Source of the DNA: Tigriopus japonicus
Taxonomy: Eukaryota; Arthropoda; Copepoda; Harpacticoida; Harpacticidae
NCBI GenBank assembly: GCA_010645155.1
Contig: CM021320.1
Location: 5,408,724-5,472,723, forward strand
Direction of reading: 5' to 3'
DNA length: 64,000 nucleotides
Positions within the stretch are counted from its first letter, which is position 1. The number at the start of each line of letters is the position of its first letter. The notes beneath the pieces were generated by a model. It was not told the DNA's origin. It searched no databases and worked only from the letters and a program-made list of their open reading frames with translations. The position numbers were made by a program, and so were the translations under genes. Shown one piece after another: positions 14,701-25,700 of the stretch.

Positions 14701-17700
14701 CGATTCCACTCAGGACTCGCACAGCAGACAACTCATTCTTGGCCTTGAAGGCTAACTTGGCTGATTGACGGAGACAAGAGGCTCTTTCGATGGACAGCAT
14801 GGATGTCCGGAAATCTAGTTTCATGAGGTGATCCTCAATTGAAGTGTTTGTGGTGTCGATTTCGCCCATCAGTGTTTTCTTTAGGAACTTCTCGGTTAAG
14901 GCCAAGTTTCCCTCTTTACGGGCAGTTTTGGCAATTTCAAGGTTCAGCGAGTTCAGCTTTTGATAATTGTAGCCGGTGTTTTTGGTTTTCCGGTTCTTGA
15001 GTAGAAAATCACCCCATCTTTTGATGGAAATCAAATCTCGTACCGAATATCGCTCGTTCTGAAACGATAAGAACGTGTCCAAATTGGCTTCTTCATTGCG
15101 CATGGCCAAATCAAACTCGTTCTGGACCGCATTCAGTATCAGCAATTCTCTCTCTTGAGAAGGAGTCAATCGGCATTCCTTGAACAATTGATCAATAATC
15201 GACTTTGATATTAATAGAAGTTCTGGGATCTCCATTCTTTGAACCACGTTCGGGAATCGTTGGGCAGATTGAAGAAGGATCAACTGGGTGGCTTGGAACT
15301 TTTGTAGAACATTCTTTGGCGATCGAATGAAATCCTGCCGAAAGAATTCCGAGCTCTCTGACACTTGAACTTGCACCACTCCATCTTGGAACTCACTTAA
15401 AGCCCTGAGACAGAGTTCACTCACTTGTGAGTCTTTTTTCGGAAGCTTTTCTCGATAATCCGACATCCATTTGGAGTAAACATCAAGGTCTCCTTGAAGT
15501 TCCATAGTAAGAGGAGCTAAGAACTTAAACTGGTCGACTCCATTTCCTTCCAGTGTTTTTCTCAGGGATAAATTCAAGGATTTAATACCATCTTCGACTT
15601 TTTCTGCGGCCAGTAGAGACAAGGACTTGATCCAGTAATGTTTCTTGCCACTTTTAAGGGCAGTCCACGTATAAAGACCCGTTAATTCCTCAGAGGCACC
15701 CAACTTGGTCAAGGCCAAAGAAAGCGACACCAAAGCCCGCATGAATTGAATATCGTTGGTCTGTTTGAGCTCCACCAAACGACCCAAGAACTCGTAGGCG
15801 TTTCGAACGACAACCTCGAGCTCATTGAGCTGGAAAGCCAGGTCAATCAAGGCTCCTCTCAGTCGGAGAAGCCAATCCGAGCACGTTTTCTTGTTGGCCA
15901 CGAAGAAATTCACAATGACCTTGGATGGTGCGGGTAGAAACACAGAGGACCCGTCGTAGCAATTGGCCATGATTTTCTCGAGGCTTTCAAAGAACACGAG
16001 GAGATTTCGAGCCTCTTGGAAGTTGATGCTCGATTCCTCACCCCAAGCACTCGACACCAATCGAATCACCTTTTCAATTGTAGTTAACGTGGTGTTGGGA
16101 TTCCCCAATGGTGTTTTGAGCTTGTTGTTGACACAAAACTCGGAGAGAGCTAAACTCATCCACAAGGTTCTCAGATCAAGGTCATCCACGACAACCTCGC
16201 CCAAGTTAAGAGGGAAATCACGGAAGTGGCAATCCAATTGTTGAGCCACTTGTTCCACAAGTTTCGAATTCTTTTCCATCGGGCTCTTCAGCATGGTTTC
16301 TATAAAGACCTTGAAGTCACCCGTGCGAATTGCACCACGGCTATTGTGATGCAGGATTTGCTTCTTCAATAAAGTCTGCTTTAGCTCGAATTGGGGCTCA
16401 GCATGGATTTTCAAATGACAACTCAAAGGTGGCAGAGCACTGATCACCTTTAAGGCTTTTTCAGAGACCCCATCATGGGCAGAAGAGAGTGAGCTCTTGG
16501 CCAAATGGAACAGTTTCATGGTCATTTTTGGGTGTTCCATTGAGATGAACTGACCAGGAACTCCCAGAATCAAACTGAACAACGTCTCTTGACCCTGTGG
16601 ATCTTTGGTTTTCAGGGTCAAGTCGAGGATGGAATTCAAGAAATCCAGATACTCTTCGCAATTTAAAAGATACTTTTGACTTCGATGGACTTCGAGTAGA
16701 ATTTCTTTAGTCCAAGTTAGAAGTAATTGACGGTTGGTCAGATCCAGAATGCAAGGTTTAAAGAGCTTCCCCAAAAAGGAGAGCATTTGAGTGAAATAGC
16801 CCGAAGTTGGTTTGGGAAGCGATGAATGGAGGGTCAAATTGCTACTCGAGAGAAAGAACCCGTGCTTTTTGCAATGGGAAAACAGTAGCTTGAATGTGGC
16901 GAGATGAATCCAGGGATAAAATCGAATCAGATTGGAGTGCCCAAGACCTCCGTGCTGTAAGAGGAGTTGAAAAATGGGCGGATCCAGGGCCCAAATGCTT
17001 AGATTTGAGCCAGTGCCAGTGGCCAAGCTGGAAAAGGAGGCCAATGCGAAGTTGAACATGGATTGACATTCGTCAAAGTTGAAATCAGAGTCTCGCAACT
17101 TGTTGGTGGGTAGAAATCCTGGGAGATCCAGACAGAGGGTGGTCAAGGCCTTTTCAAAAAGACAATTCAGATAGCTGTAGACGTCCTGGAGGATGTGAAT
17201 GTTCTTGGACATGAGCAAGATCTTGAACAAATCTGCTGCAGCCTTTCTTACAGTTGGCTCACCCCTCAAAGCAACCTCAAAAACCGGCGATGCAAAGTTG
17301 GTGACGAGTGACGCAATCCGAGGTTGACGAGGAGCATCGGCCAAGTTATACATCTTGGCTAGAAACTCCAAAACCGAGATTTGGCCATGGAACGACATGT
17401 CGTGAAAGCAATCAAGATTGAGCTGGATGTAACTCATGAATTTGTCGTGATGGGCTTGGAACAAGGTTTCAATTCGTTCCAGGAACATGACGAACGTGTG
17501 CTGGCCAGCAACCATGAGATCTTCACACATGGCTTTATTCAGAGTTGAGACCAAGCAATCCATGATGCTGAGGCACCAATCCGAGCTTTCCGGAGGCAAA
17601 AACGATACGGAATTGTTCTGATTCTTTAAACAACTCAGGACCGTATTTAGCACTTGGATTAGGGCTAAAATTTTCTGCGACAACTCATCCAAGGTGGGAA

Positions 17701-18592
17701 GATCATCGGTTTGTTGGACCTCGTGGAAGTGCTCTTGGAAGTCTTCCATGAATTGTCGAAGCAACACAGAGCTGAACTCCATGTCCAGGATCCAGAAGGC
17801 GTGCCATGAAAGAAGTGTTTTCGAGACATACGATCGGACTTGAGGCGATTGGCAAGAATCAATGTGCCAACCAACCAATATGTCAACCACATCTTGAAAC
17901 GAGGGCTCGAACAAAAGTGGCCGCCAATTGGAGAGCAAGACCAAACAATCAACCAACGCCATCATCACCCCACTATCATTGGTCGACTCGAGGGTTGTTT
18001 GGACGTCCGTCAAGATTCGACTCAATTGCTCGTTACTCAGATGAGGGGGTCGCATTTCCAAAAACGACACTAAACCCGTCAGAAGAAAGGTTTGTAGAGT
18101 CTCTTTGGGCGAATCCTCAAATCGTTGCCAAATCCATTCATAGAATTTCTCAAATTCCCGCATCTCGGTTAAAACAAACCCTACAGATCCCAGAGCTTTG
18201 GCAGATTCTACTTTGACATTCTCGGCGTGCTTCCCACTTTGCAGAACTTCAACCACGGCCTCCATGATGATATCGGAGGCTCGTTTGACATAGGTGCGGT
18301 TATCAAGACTCAAAATACATTGACGTATCTGGAAGGCCAGACACAAGGCCACGTTGACATTGGCTTCTCGCACCAGTTTTCGCTGGAGAGTGGACAGTCG
18401 GGTGTCCTCGGTGACATAACTCAAGGTCTCCGGATCAAAATGAGCCTTGAAGTTGTGAACATTGACCCCTTTCATCTCGGTGGGATAGACCCGAGATGAA
18501 TGCCCTGGAGAGGACTCTTTTGGTGGCGGGGTGTTTTTGGAATTGGTCCCCCCACCAAACCCATGGGGCGGAGGTTTACGAACCTTCAACAT
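8769..18592 (-). CDS. SMG1: SMG1 PI3K-related kinase (nonsense-mediated mRNA decay)
   Basis: Kinase that phosphorylates UPF1 to trigger nonsense-mediated decay, in complex with SMG8 and SMG9 (family knowledge). Two exons, 18592-10738 and 10666-8769, are separated by a 71-base GT/AG intron; together they encode 3250 residues (human about 3660). The N-terminal half is helical HEAT-like and FAT sequence, including FQDVVDILVGWHID, which matches SMG1. The kinase domain runs from about residue 1860 to 2150, with KKYPYLFKGLEDLHLDER, the catalytic loop GLGDRHMDN (Asp near 2050) and HIDYNVCFEKG (metal-binding Asp near 2069). A long SMG1-type insertion of about 1050 residues follows, and the protein ends in a FATC domain closing NLALMYEGWTAWI. 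An acidic stretch lies near residue 1640. The start ATG at 18592 precedes a short Pro/Gly-rich leader. All key residues are intact. Confidence 0.98.
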
Positions 18593-20473
18593 GGTTGTCG
18601 TTCAAATTCTATCCATTCCATGAAATAATCATCTATCGTTTGTTTTGCAACTCAATTCCAGTACAGAGTCCAACCGACTCCAGAGGTGTGGATAACTCAG
18701 GAATTGAGGTACAAAGTGGATGTCAGGACGCTGGTCTTCTTTTTCACACGTTCCTTCGATCCAGTGAGAAAAATTGCATTGACCATCAAGGTCGAGACGA
18801 GATAATGCTGAAAGATAACATGCACTCGAATCAGTTTCAACGAGTGGCGAATTACGAGTCGCGACAAGAACATGGCGTAATCTTGAAATGACGCAAAGTG
18901 TGCTAGTGGGTATTACTTTGCATTACCTTACCTTACCTTACCTATTGCCTTACATTCCTTATCTAAACATAAAGGAATTTTATTTCAACCCTCCTTTTGC
19001 GAGCAAACGGTTGAATTCTTAATTTGGTTAAAAACTACAATCACCAAGAGAAAAAAGGATGAAATTGTGAATAAATATTAAGTGGAAACCTTCTGGCAAA
19101 TATGACTTTTAACACCTGATCTTTTGAATAAAAAGTAGAACAGTTTTGTAAGGGTAGATTTTCTTTTTTCTCTCAAATTTTCTTGTTTTTTTTTTAATTC
19201 AACACCTCTATTTTTCAGCCTCAAAAATTTTTGTTTCAAAATCAAATGCCACTTTTGGTGATTGTTCGAAGTATATACTGACCGCTTACTTAAGAGAAAT
19301 TACTTACAAATATCCGAATTATAGACTCGTACTTGTCGAGCATAAGATGGTTTCGAAAATATTTAATACTTAATTTGAAATACATACATATGTTTCCCAT
19401 CATCACCCTTAACGTTCTTACGTAGAAAGCTATTTTTATCCCGAGGGGCCCTTAGATATTGCGAGCAACGAGACACATTTGAAAAAACAATGCAATGTCC
19501 TTCAAATGTGTTTCCAATTAAAAGTAAATCTTTCTTGCTAGTTGACGCAAACAAAACAAGTGAGCATTTGAAAAACAGTTCTCTCATGTGTGGCGTTTCA
19601 GCTGAAACCTTTGAATATTCCTAAGAAAAGTGAGCTTATATCAGGTTTATTTTAACTTCGCAAATCAACGAAACATAAGAATATTGGCAGAATTTTATGC
19701 CAAGAAGTCGAAAAAGTTTGTTTGAATTCGCGCAACCTCAAATATTACCTCGATTTTTCGATCAAACTCGCGTAACTTAGAAGTGACACGACTTTTCTCC
19801 CGGGATTGATAACTCGTCATGATCCAAAGACCCGCAAAAAGTGTCAGAAGGTCCCAAGGGTTCTTTACGTCCGGGAAAGGCCACAACTCGGATAATGTGG
19901 CTGATGCTGCTCTTGTGTTTGTTGTGGATGATTCAAGGCCGCACGCACCATCACCTTGGATGACATCGATAGTGACGAGGAAATCACAAGCCCAATGAAC
20001 TCGGCATGGACGAGAACGTGGCACCGCGCTCAATCACAAAATCACGAGGTAGAACAACCAGGAAATTGTTCAGTCTTGTCCCTTTTGGAGGACCAACAAC
20101 ATTGGGCTCGTCAGGGTGGCGGAAAACGCGAAAGCAACCGTGTAGGACTCGAAATTTTGCGCGATGTTTCCGCAGCTTATTCATGTTTGAAATCGATCTA
20201 TGATATTGAATATGTATTCCGATGGGCTTTTATGTTTTTAAAGGGAGAAAATGATGTACAGATAATTGAAAGACTTACGTTAGAGTTAACTTGGAAAAAA
20301 ATCAGATCGCTGTGAGAAATGAAACGCAATGCGACGTAGCACGGAAGATGAACCTAGAGTATCACTGAACCTACTCTTCCTACACGCTCGTTCAAGGACC
20401 TTAACGTAGATTGGACTCGTCCCCTCGCTCCACGTCAGGTGTAAGTACAGAAGCATCGTTAGGTGTAAGTAGC
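18593..20473. other. Intergenic region upstream of SMG1
   Basis: Contains the presumed SMG1 promoter, a short CCTTA repeat (about 18928-18952) and AT-rich sequence. A GC-richer island at about 19860-20190 is described separately. No gene was recognised. Confidence 0.5.
19860..20190. other. GC-richer island open in several frames; possible exon or gene remnant
   Basis: In otherwise AT-rich DNA this stretch stays open in more than one frame on both strands. The plus frame gives an acidic peptide containing DDIDSDEEITSP. The minus frame gives a peptide with NPWDLLTLFAGLWIMTSYQ, which could be a single membrane helix. I recognise neither. It may be an exon of an unidentified small gene, or an old captured gene fragment; strand and boundaries are unresolved. 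Confidence 0.2.
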
Positions 20474-21870
20474 GGGCTAAATGGAGAGAAATGTCACTCC
20501 CATGAGCAAGGATTTTGTTATGAACACAGTTTGCTGTTTCTCTGCTTCCCCAGTCATGGCGCCAAATTCAAAAATTCGTCAATAACCTCATGTGCTTGTG
20601 CTTTCACTCGAAATGCAAAAAGGGTTTCAAGCTCCATCAATGAGTTGGACTCAGTTCAAGAAATGTACTTGCAACTCAACCAACATGACTATGGGTCAAA
20701 TTATTAAAAATCAGAAAAAAATGTGTTCCCAGAGGGTACATTCAAATATCAATTCAAGAGTACCAATCAAAACTTTCTAACCGTTTGACATTTAGGACTC
20801 GTGCATCATTTGGTCAACCTGGCCCGCTGTCCAGTTGTATTTCAAAGCATAGATATGCATAGATAGGACAGGCTCAGTCAACTCTCCCTTTGATTTTGTC
20901 GCATGATTCTGGGGTTAACTCCCTCCAGGAAAGAATGATTACCTTTTGCAATCACCCGCCAACTTGGGCCTAAGTGTAAACGACGACAAAGAACGTTAAG
21001 ACAGTCAAGAGAAGAAAAAGCTTCAAATTGCGTGTTATCTCATCTAAAAACCCAATTGCAGTGGGTAGGAATACCTGTGTTTTCAGATGCCACAATTATG
21101 TCATTGATTCAAAGGCTCTAAAGAACTTTTTGAGCCAAGCTTGCTTGTCAATAGTGCCCATAATCCCCCATGCTCTGGCTTTGAACATTGATTTGGATGT
21201 TTGGCCGATAGTATTTGTGTGTGCCAAAGCAAATTAAGGTGTCTGAGGCATATCAAAGAGTGGTTTTGAAACAGTGGTTTCATTTGTGTTGGAAAAGAGC
21301 TCCTGAACTGAGGCTTCCATGATCAAGACCAAGAATCATTTAAGCAATGGTGCAATGCCATCAGTTTGTCAAGAAACTGTTTGTCAATGCCCAGTGTTCT
21401 CTAACTTTTGATAATTAATACATCAATATTCCTTGGAAACTTTGGGCGCATTAACAAAACCATTTTCCACCTATTGTCCCACAAAAATGAAAATGTCGTA
21501 TCTATACATATCTATGTTACGAAGTCAGAGTGTTTAACAACGCAAAGAATAATCTCAGGATGACACAACCTCTTAATCATAACATTTCTGACATTCTCAA
21601 GTTCGAGTATGACCAACGTATTTCATGTTTGAGTGTGCTTTGGGTGTTGGGATGACAATGGGCTTGGATACTAATGGTAAAAGAAGTTATTTTTGTGACC
21701 CGTTTGTCTACAATATCAGCTCAAAAATTGACAAATTTCTGCCTGGGCAGTCGAGCCACTCTTCTTTTTAGAGCACTTTGAGGTGCTCTGCCCAACTCCA
21801 GGCTACCAAAGCCAAAGCAATTTACCACGCAAGCGGCTGAGTGGGAGTGTCTCTTCTCTCCATTTAGCCC
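20474..21870. mobile_element. Putative transposon with 29-base terminal inverted repeats, non-coding
   Basis: The left end at 20474-20502 starts GGGCTAAATGGAGAGAA. The right end at 21842-21870 carries the inverted copy, differing mainly in a four-base block. The 14-base direct repeat TAGGTGTAAGTAGC lies at 20460-20473 and again at 21873-21886, two bases outside the right end. It resembles a target duplication, but the same motif occurs in short tandem nearby (about 20438 and 21887), so it may instead be local simple repeat. No transposase was found inside, so it would be non-autonomous. Confidence 0.5.
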
Positions 21871-22110
21871 TCTAGGTGTAAGTAGCTAGGTGCAAGTATC
21901 TATGGTAAAATAAGATGAAGCTCAATGTTGCGGGGAAATGATGTAGAGACATATAATGGTACTTTTTTAGTCAGGTCATCCAGGGGTGCATTTCTGCGAC
22001 AAAAACAAATTGTTGCTCTGTTCAAAAAATATGTGATAATGTGAATTTTTGACGTTGTCAAAGCGGATATTTTTTTCTCTCTTCATTTATTCGTTTCAGA
22101 GGGTGATTGG

Positions 22111-22405
22111 TAGGAACTTTAGACGAATAAACTTATTCGTCTTTTTTGATATTTTTTCGTCTTTTTGACCTTTATTCGTCGCGAATTTTTTTTCGTCTAA
22201 TTTCGATTTTATTCGTCTTTTTTCGTTTAATCGGTCAATTTTATTCGTCTTTTTTCGTTTAATCGGTCAATTTTATTCGTCCTTTTTTCGTTTAATCGGT
22301 CAATTTTATTCGTCTTTTTTCGTTTAATCGGTCAATTTTATTCTTATTTATTATTTTGTCAAATTAATATTTGACAGTTTTATCCGTCTAAACTTCTTGT
22401 CCTAA
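22111..22405 (-). mobile_element. Small hAT-like non-autonomous element inserted in the foldback
   Basis: The 295-base insert is flanked by a perfect 8-base direct repeat GTGATTGG (22103-22110 and 22406-22413). Its ends are imperfect inverted repeats related to TAGGACAAGAAGTTTAGACG; the left end lacks about five bases. Removing it restores the arm of the surrounding foldback. It shares its terminal sequence and an ATTCGTC-rich interior with the 1-kb element at 56138-57191, in opposite orientation. An 8-base duplication and a TAGG-type terminus point to the hAT superfamily. It has no coding capacity. Confidence 0.7.
22207..22335 (+). repeat. Four tandem copies of a 32-base unit
   Basis: The unit begins TTTTATTCGTCTTTTTTCG and ends TTTAATCGGTCAA. 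It is repeated four times, head to tail, without spacers, inside the hAT-like insert. Similar units, less regular, occur in inverse orientation at 56150-56340. Confidence 0.85.
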
Positions 22406-22772
22406 GTGATTGGCTTCACTATTTTGTGCATTGAGTGCGATTTAAAGTCAAATTTGACCTCAAAAAACACATTTACTAACCTTAAAATGATGAAATTTTT
22501 GTGTGCTCTTTCATGGCATGATCTCATGGTTAGTAAATGTGTTATTCAGGTGCCAAAGTAACTTAATGTCGCACTCAATGCACAAAATAATAAAGCCAAT
22601 CCCCCTTTGAAACAAATCATTATGGAGAGAAAGAATATTTTTGTTTATGAACTTCAAAAAATATATATGTAGCCTTGCATTTTACCACATATTTTTGTTA
22701 ACATGCAAAAATGTACCATTAAAAAAGTACCATTATTTGTCTCGGCATTTTTTTCTTGCAACATTGAGGTTC

Positions 22773-25700
22773 GTGTTGACGTTATTACTGATAAGTAGAG
22801 ACCGTATTTGAAATGGATGAATATTGATCAAAAACTTGAAAAACAAATCAAAAGAAGCAAAAAATTGTAAAAAGACAATGAATTTCCCCCAACTTGGGAC
22901 CATATCCAAAGCATCTTTTTCAAAAAAACTGCCAAAACTATTTTGCTACTTTCCCACACTCTTACAAGCTCTTAAAGTCATTTCAGTTTTGACAAAAAAT
23001 AGCAGAGGGCAATTTCTACGGCAATTAATCAGAAAAGTGATGAAAAAATGTCATTATTAAATGTAATGCCGTTGTCATTAGATCTTTCTCGTTAAGCAAA
23101 ATTAAGCATATTCTTGCTTCATGCTTGAAAAGGTCAAATTTGAAAATTGGTTCTGACAGAAAGTTCTTAGAATGGGAGTGTCCCTTTTTGATACATTTGA
23201 TACTTCACGCATATACTCTCATTGAAAGTTTATTTTTATGAGAATCCATGGTTGATCGATGAGGCATAAGTTTTTGCACAATTTTGGTCTTTCGAAGTAT
23301 CATTCATCATAATTTGTTATGGGAATGGGATGTAAATAGCTTTATTTGCATTCTGAGCTCTTTTGCCTTATGAGTGCACTTGTTTTCAATTTAATCAAGT
23401 TAATCAAGTTAATCAAAAGCATCAATTTAATACGGGAAAATTAAGATGAGACTAGTTTTTTTGACCAAGCAAGTTTCAAAATGCAGACATGAATAAAAAA
23501 AACAAGGAGATCTCCAATTTCGTTTTTTTTTTCTTTTCAGGATTAATGTTCATGTAAGTAAGGCCATATTTATCTCCATATTACAGAATATCACTCGTAT
23601 TAATATATTTATTCATTTTCTGATGAATTCTCAAACCCAGTCATTATTTCAGCGTCTCCATACGGAATCTTACTTTTGCCCGAAATAATATGTTCAACGT
23701 TATGGGCTATTTTAATTTCATGTTATTTGATATGATTCAAATGCAAAGTCACGACCTAAGAATTGAAGTGATTAATTAGTTGGATTTTAGCTCATGTCAT
23801 GGAATAAACCTAAGAATGAAAAAAAGCCAATGAATACGATTACATTGAAATTAGAACTAGGAGCAAAGCCTTATTAAGTAAACCTTTCACATTCAATGAT
23901 TTTACAGCTATTTGTGTCAATATACATTTTTTTATCATACATAGAGGCATTCAAAATGACACCAATTCCAATTAATTTATTTTGAAATCTAATTGCTTCA
24001 TCTCCATTTGAAATGCAATTCCTGAAACTCGACCTTTCTCAAGGAAACTTTTAGACGCTAATCCACACCCTCAGACGGAGAACCATTCTGAAACCGGACT
24101 TAAAAACTTTTCGGAAATATTTAGGCGATATGATGGCTGGTTTCTCTGGCCTGGCGGGGCTCAAACCTCCGACCCTAGCACCAACAATCCAAAAAAAACA
24201 ATAAAAAAATTATCATTGTTATGAAATTAACCCAGATAAAATAGGGATATATCGCAAGATACTTTAGGTCTCATTGGGCACAACTGATTTCAAGATTATT
24301 CTTCAAATGCATCCATAAAGCAAATGCAACCAACTTATTGTCTCACTTTTATCTAGATCCAAAACTGACACAAGGGAAAGTGGGACGGATTTTCAAAATT
24401 TGTCGGCCATTTATTGATCAACCTTAATGAGAAGCAAGCCAATTCAAAGGCTTGAACTAATTAATTCGTGACCGAAATAATCTCATTGCAAAAGGAAGGA
24501 CCCGGTAAATGAGGCATGATTTGAAACAAGACGAGACCGATTGTTTTCAACCTATTCTCTGTCTATTCTCCCTTTACAACTGCCCATAATGCAAGTTTAT
24601 TGCCCTGAATTGGATGTAGGGATCAACAACTTGCAATCGGACCAAGCGATAAACCACACGCTCACTGCTGTTTTTCGGCTTCTCTTTCTCTCAGTCTATC
24701 TACCTCAGTACAGTATTTGCCATTCAATCCATCCATCCAGAAACTCTCCATTTCCTGTTCACGCCATCTTCAAGCATCGGATCAGGAGGCACTTGAAATC
24801 TCGATCCATTTTTTTGTCTTCTTCATTTTTATTGTTGTTCGCTAACAACAAAATCCATTTCCACGAAGGCGCCTCCGCAAAGCCTGGCCAGATAGATCAT
24901 CTGAACCCAACTCGCTCGATTGAAGAGCTTCCGAAGCTAGTACCATCATGCATGATGTTGCTGATGGTCCGTCCGTCCGTCCATGGTTCACATTCATTCT
25001 CTCTCCACTGGGTTCATGATTGTCGTTTGTACCAACCAACTCCGAAACAAAGAGCGTGGACGGATAGATAGATGGATGGATGGGCGTTCGTTCAAGCTCA
25101 CACCTGCTAGCAACCTTGATGTGAATGATAATAATTCGGAGTACGTACAGACACGAGCGATTTTGTCACTCACGAGAAGATCCCTACTTGCTTTTCTATA
25201 TCGTTGGTAATCTGAGGGATTTTGTCGATTACTGCAGTTCGAGCTATGCGGATTCAGAATGAGAGGATGGGAAATAGGGCTGCTTGGGTGGGAAGCATAC
25301 TTGTGTCACTGAAACATATGTGATAATAACTTACAGCGGACTCGTTAAGGCGTTGTTTTTATCATTAGGGCAGATTTGGCTTTGTAGATTTGATCTTTTT
25401 CATGACAGAGAACGGAAATCAGCGTTTACTCTACGTAATGAGGGAGTGAAAGAAAAATCTTGAAACGAATGCGAAACTGATAGTAGGTTGGTTTTAAATC
25501 TGAAGTTCTCACTATGTCATTGTTTGTGCTCAAAAACCTGCATATTTTGGGACAATAAGTTACATCAAAATATTGTAACTTCATCCCTTACTCGTTTTGA
25601 TCCATCATGTATTTTTGATCTCTCAGGGAGGAAGTAACAATTTCAAACCATACACCTTGCAATATATTTAAACTAAGTTTTTTCGCTACATAGCAAATCA

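Larger units (their letters stand above)
21917..22772. mobile_element. Foldback element with long imperfect inverted arms
   Basis: The left arm runs from 21917 to 22481 (interrupted by the hAT-like insertion 22111-22405) and the right arm from 22529 to 22772, around a loop of about 47 bases. Landmarks in the left arm are CTCAATGTTGC, ATAATGGTACTTTTTTA, GTGCATTGAGTGCGA and CACATTTACTAACC; all recur inverted and in reverse order in the right arm. I found no clear target duplication. It is probably a foldback or snap-back type non-autonomous element; the family is unknown. Confidence 0.65.

Noticed and set aside
22207..22335. CRISPR-like regular repeats
   Set aside because: The 32-base units are directly adjacent with no spacers, in a eukaryotic AT-rich region, and lie within a transposon. 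They are a tandem repeat, not a CRISPR array.
24120..24185. tRNA-like sequence (a minus-strand GGTTTGAGCCCC resembling a T arm)
   Set aside because: Only a B-box-like segment is present; no matching A box, anticodon arm or acceptor stem could be traced. It may be a SINE fragment, but that is not supportable.
24541..25071. 176-codon plus-strand frame
   Set aside because: Biased by CCAT/TCC simple repeats, with no domain, no consistent start and overlapping frames on the other strand. Probably chance.
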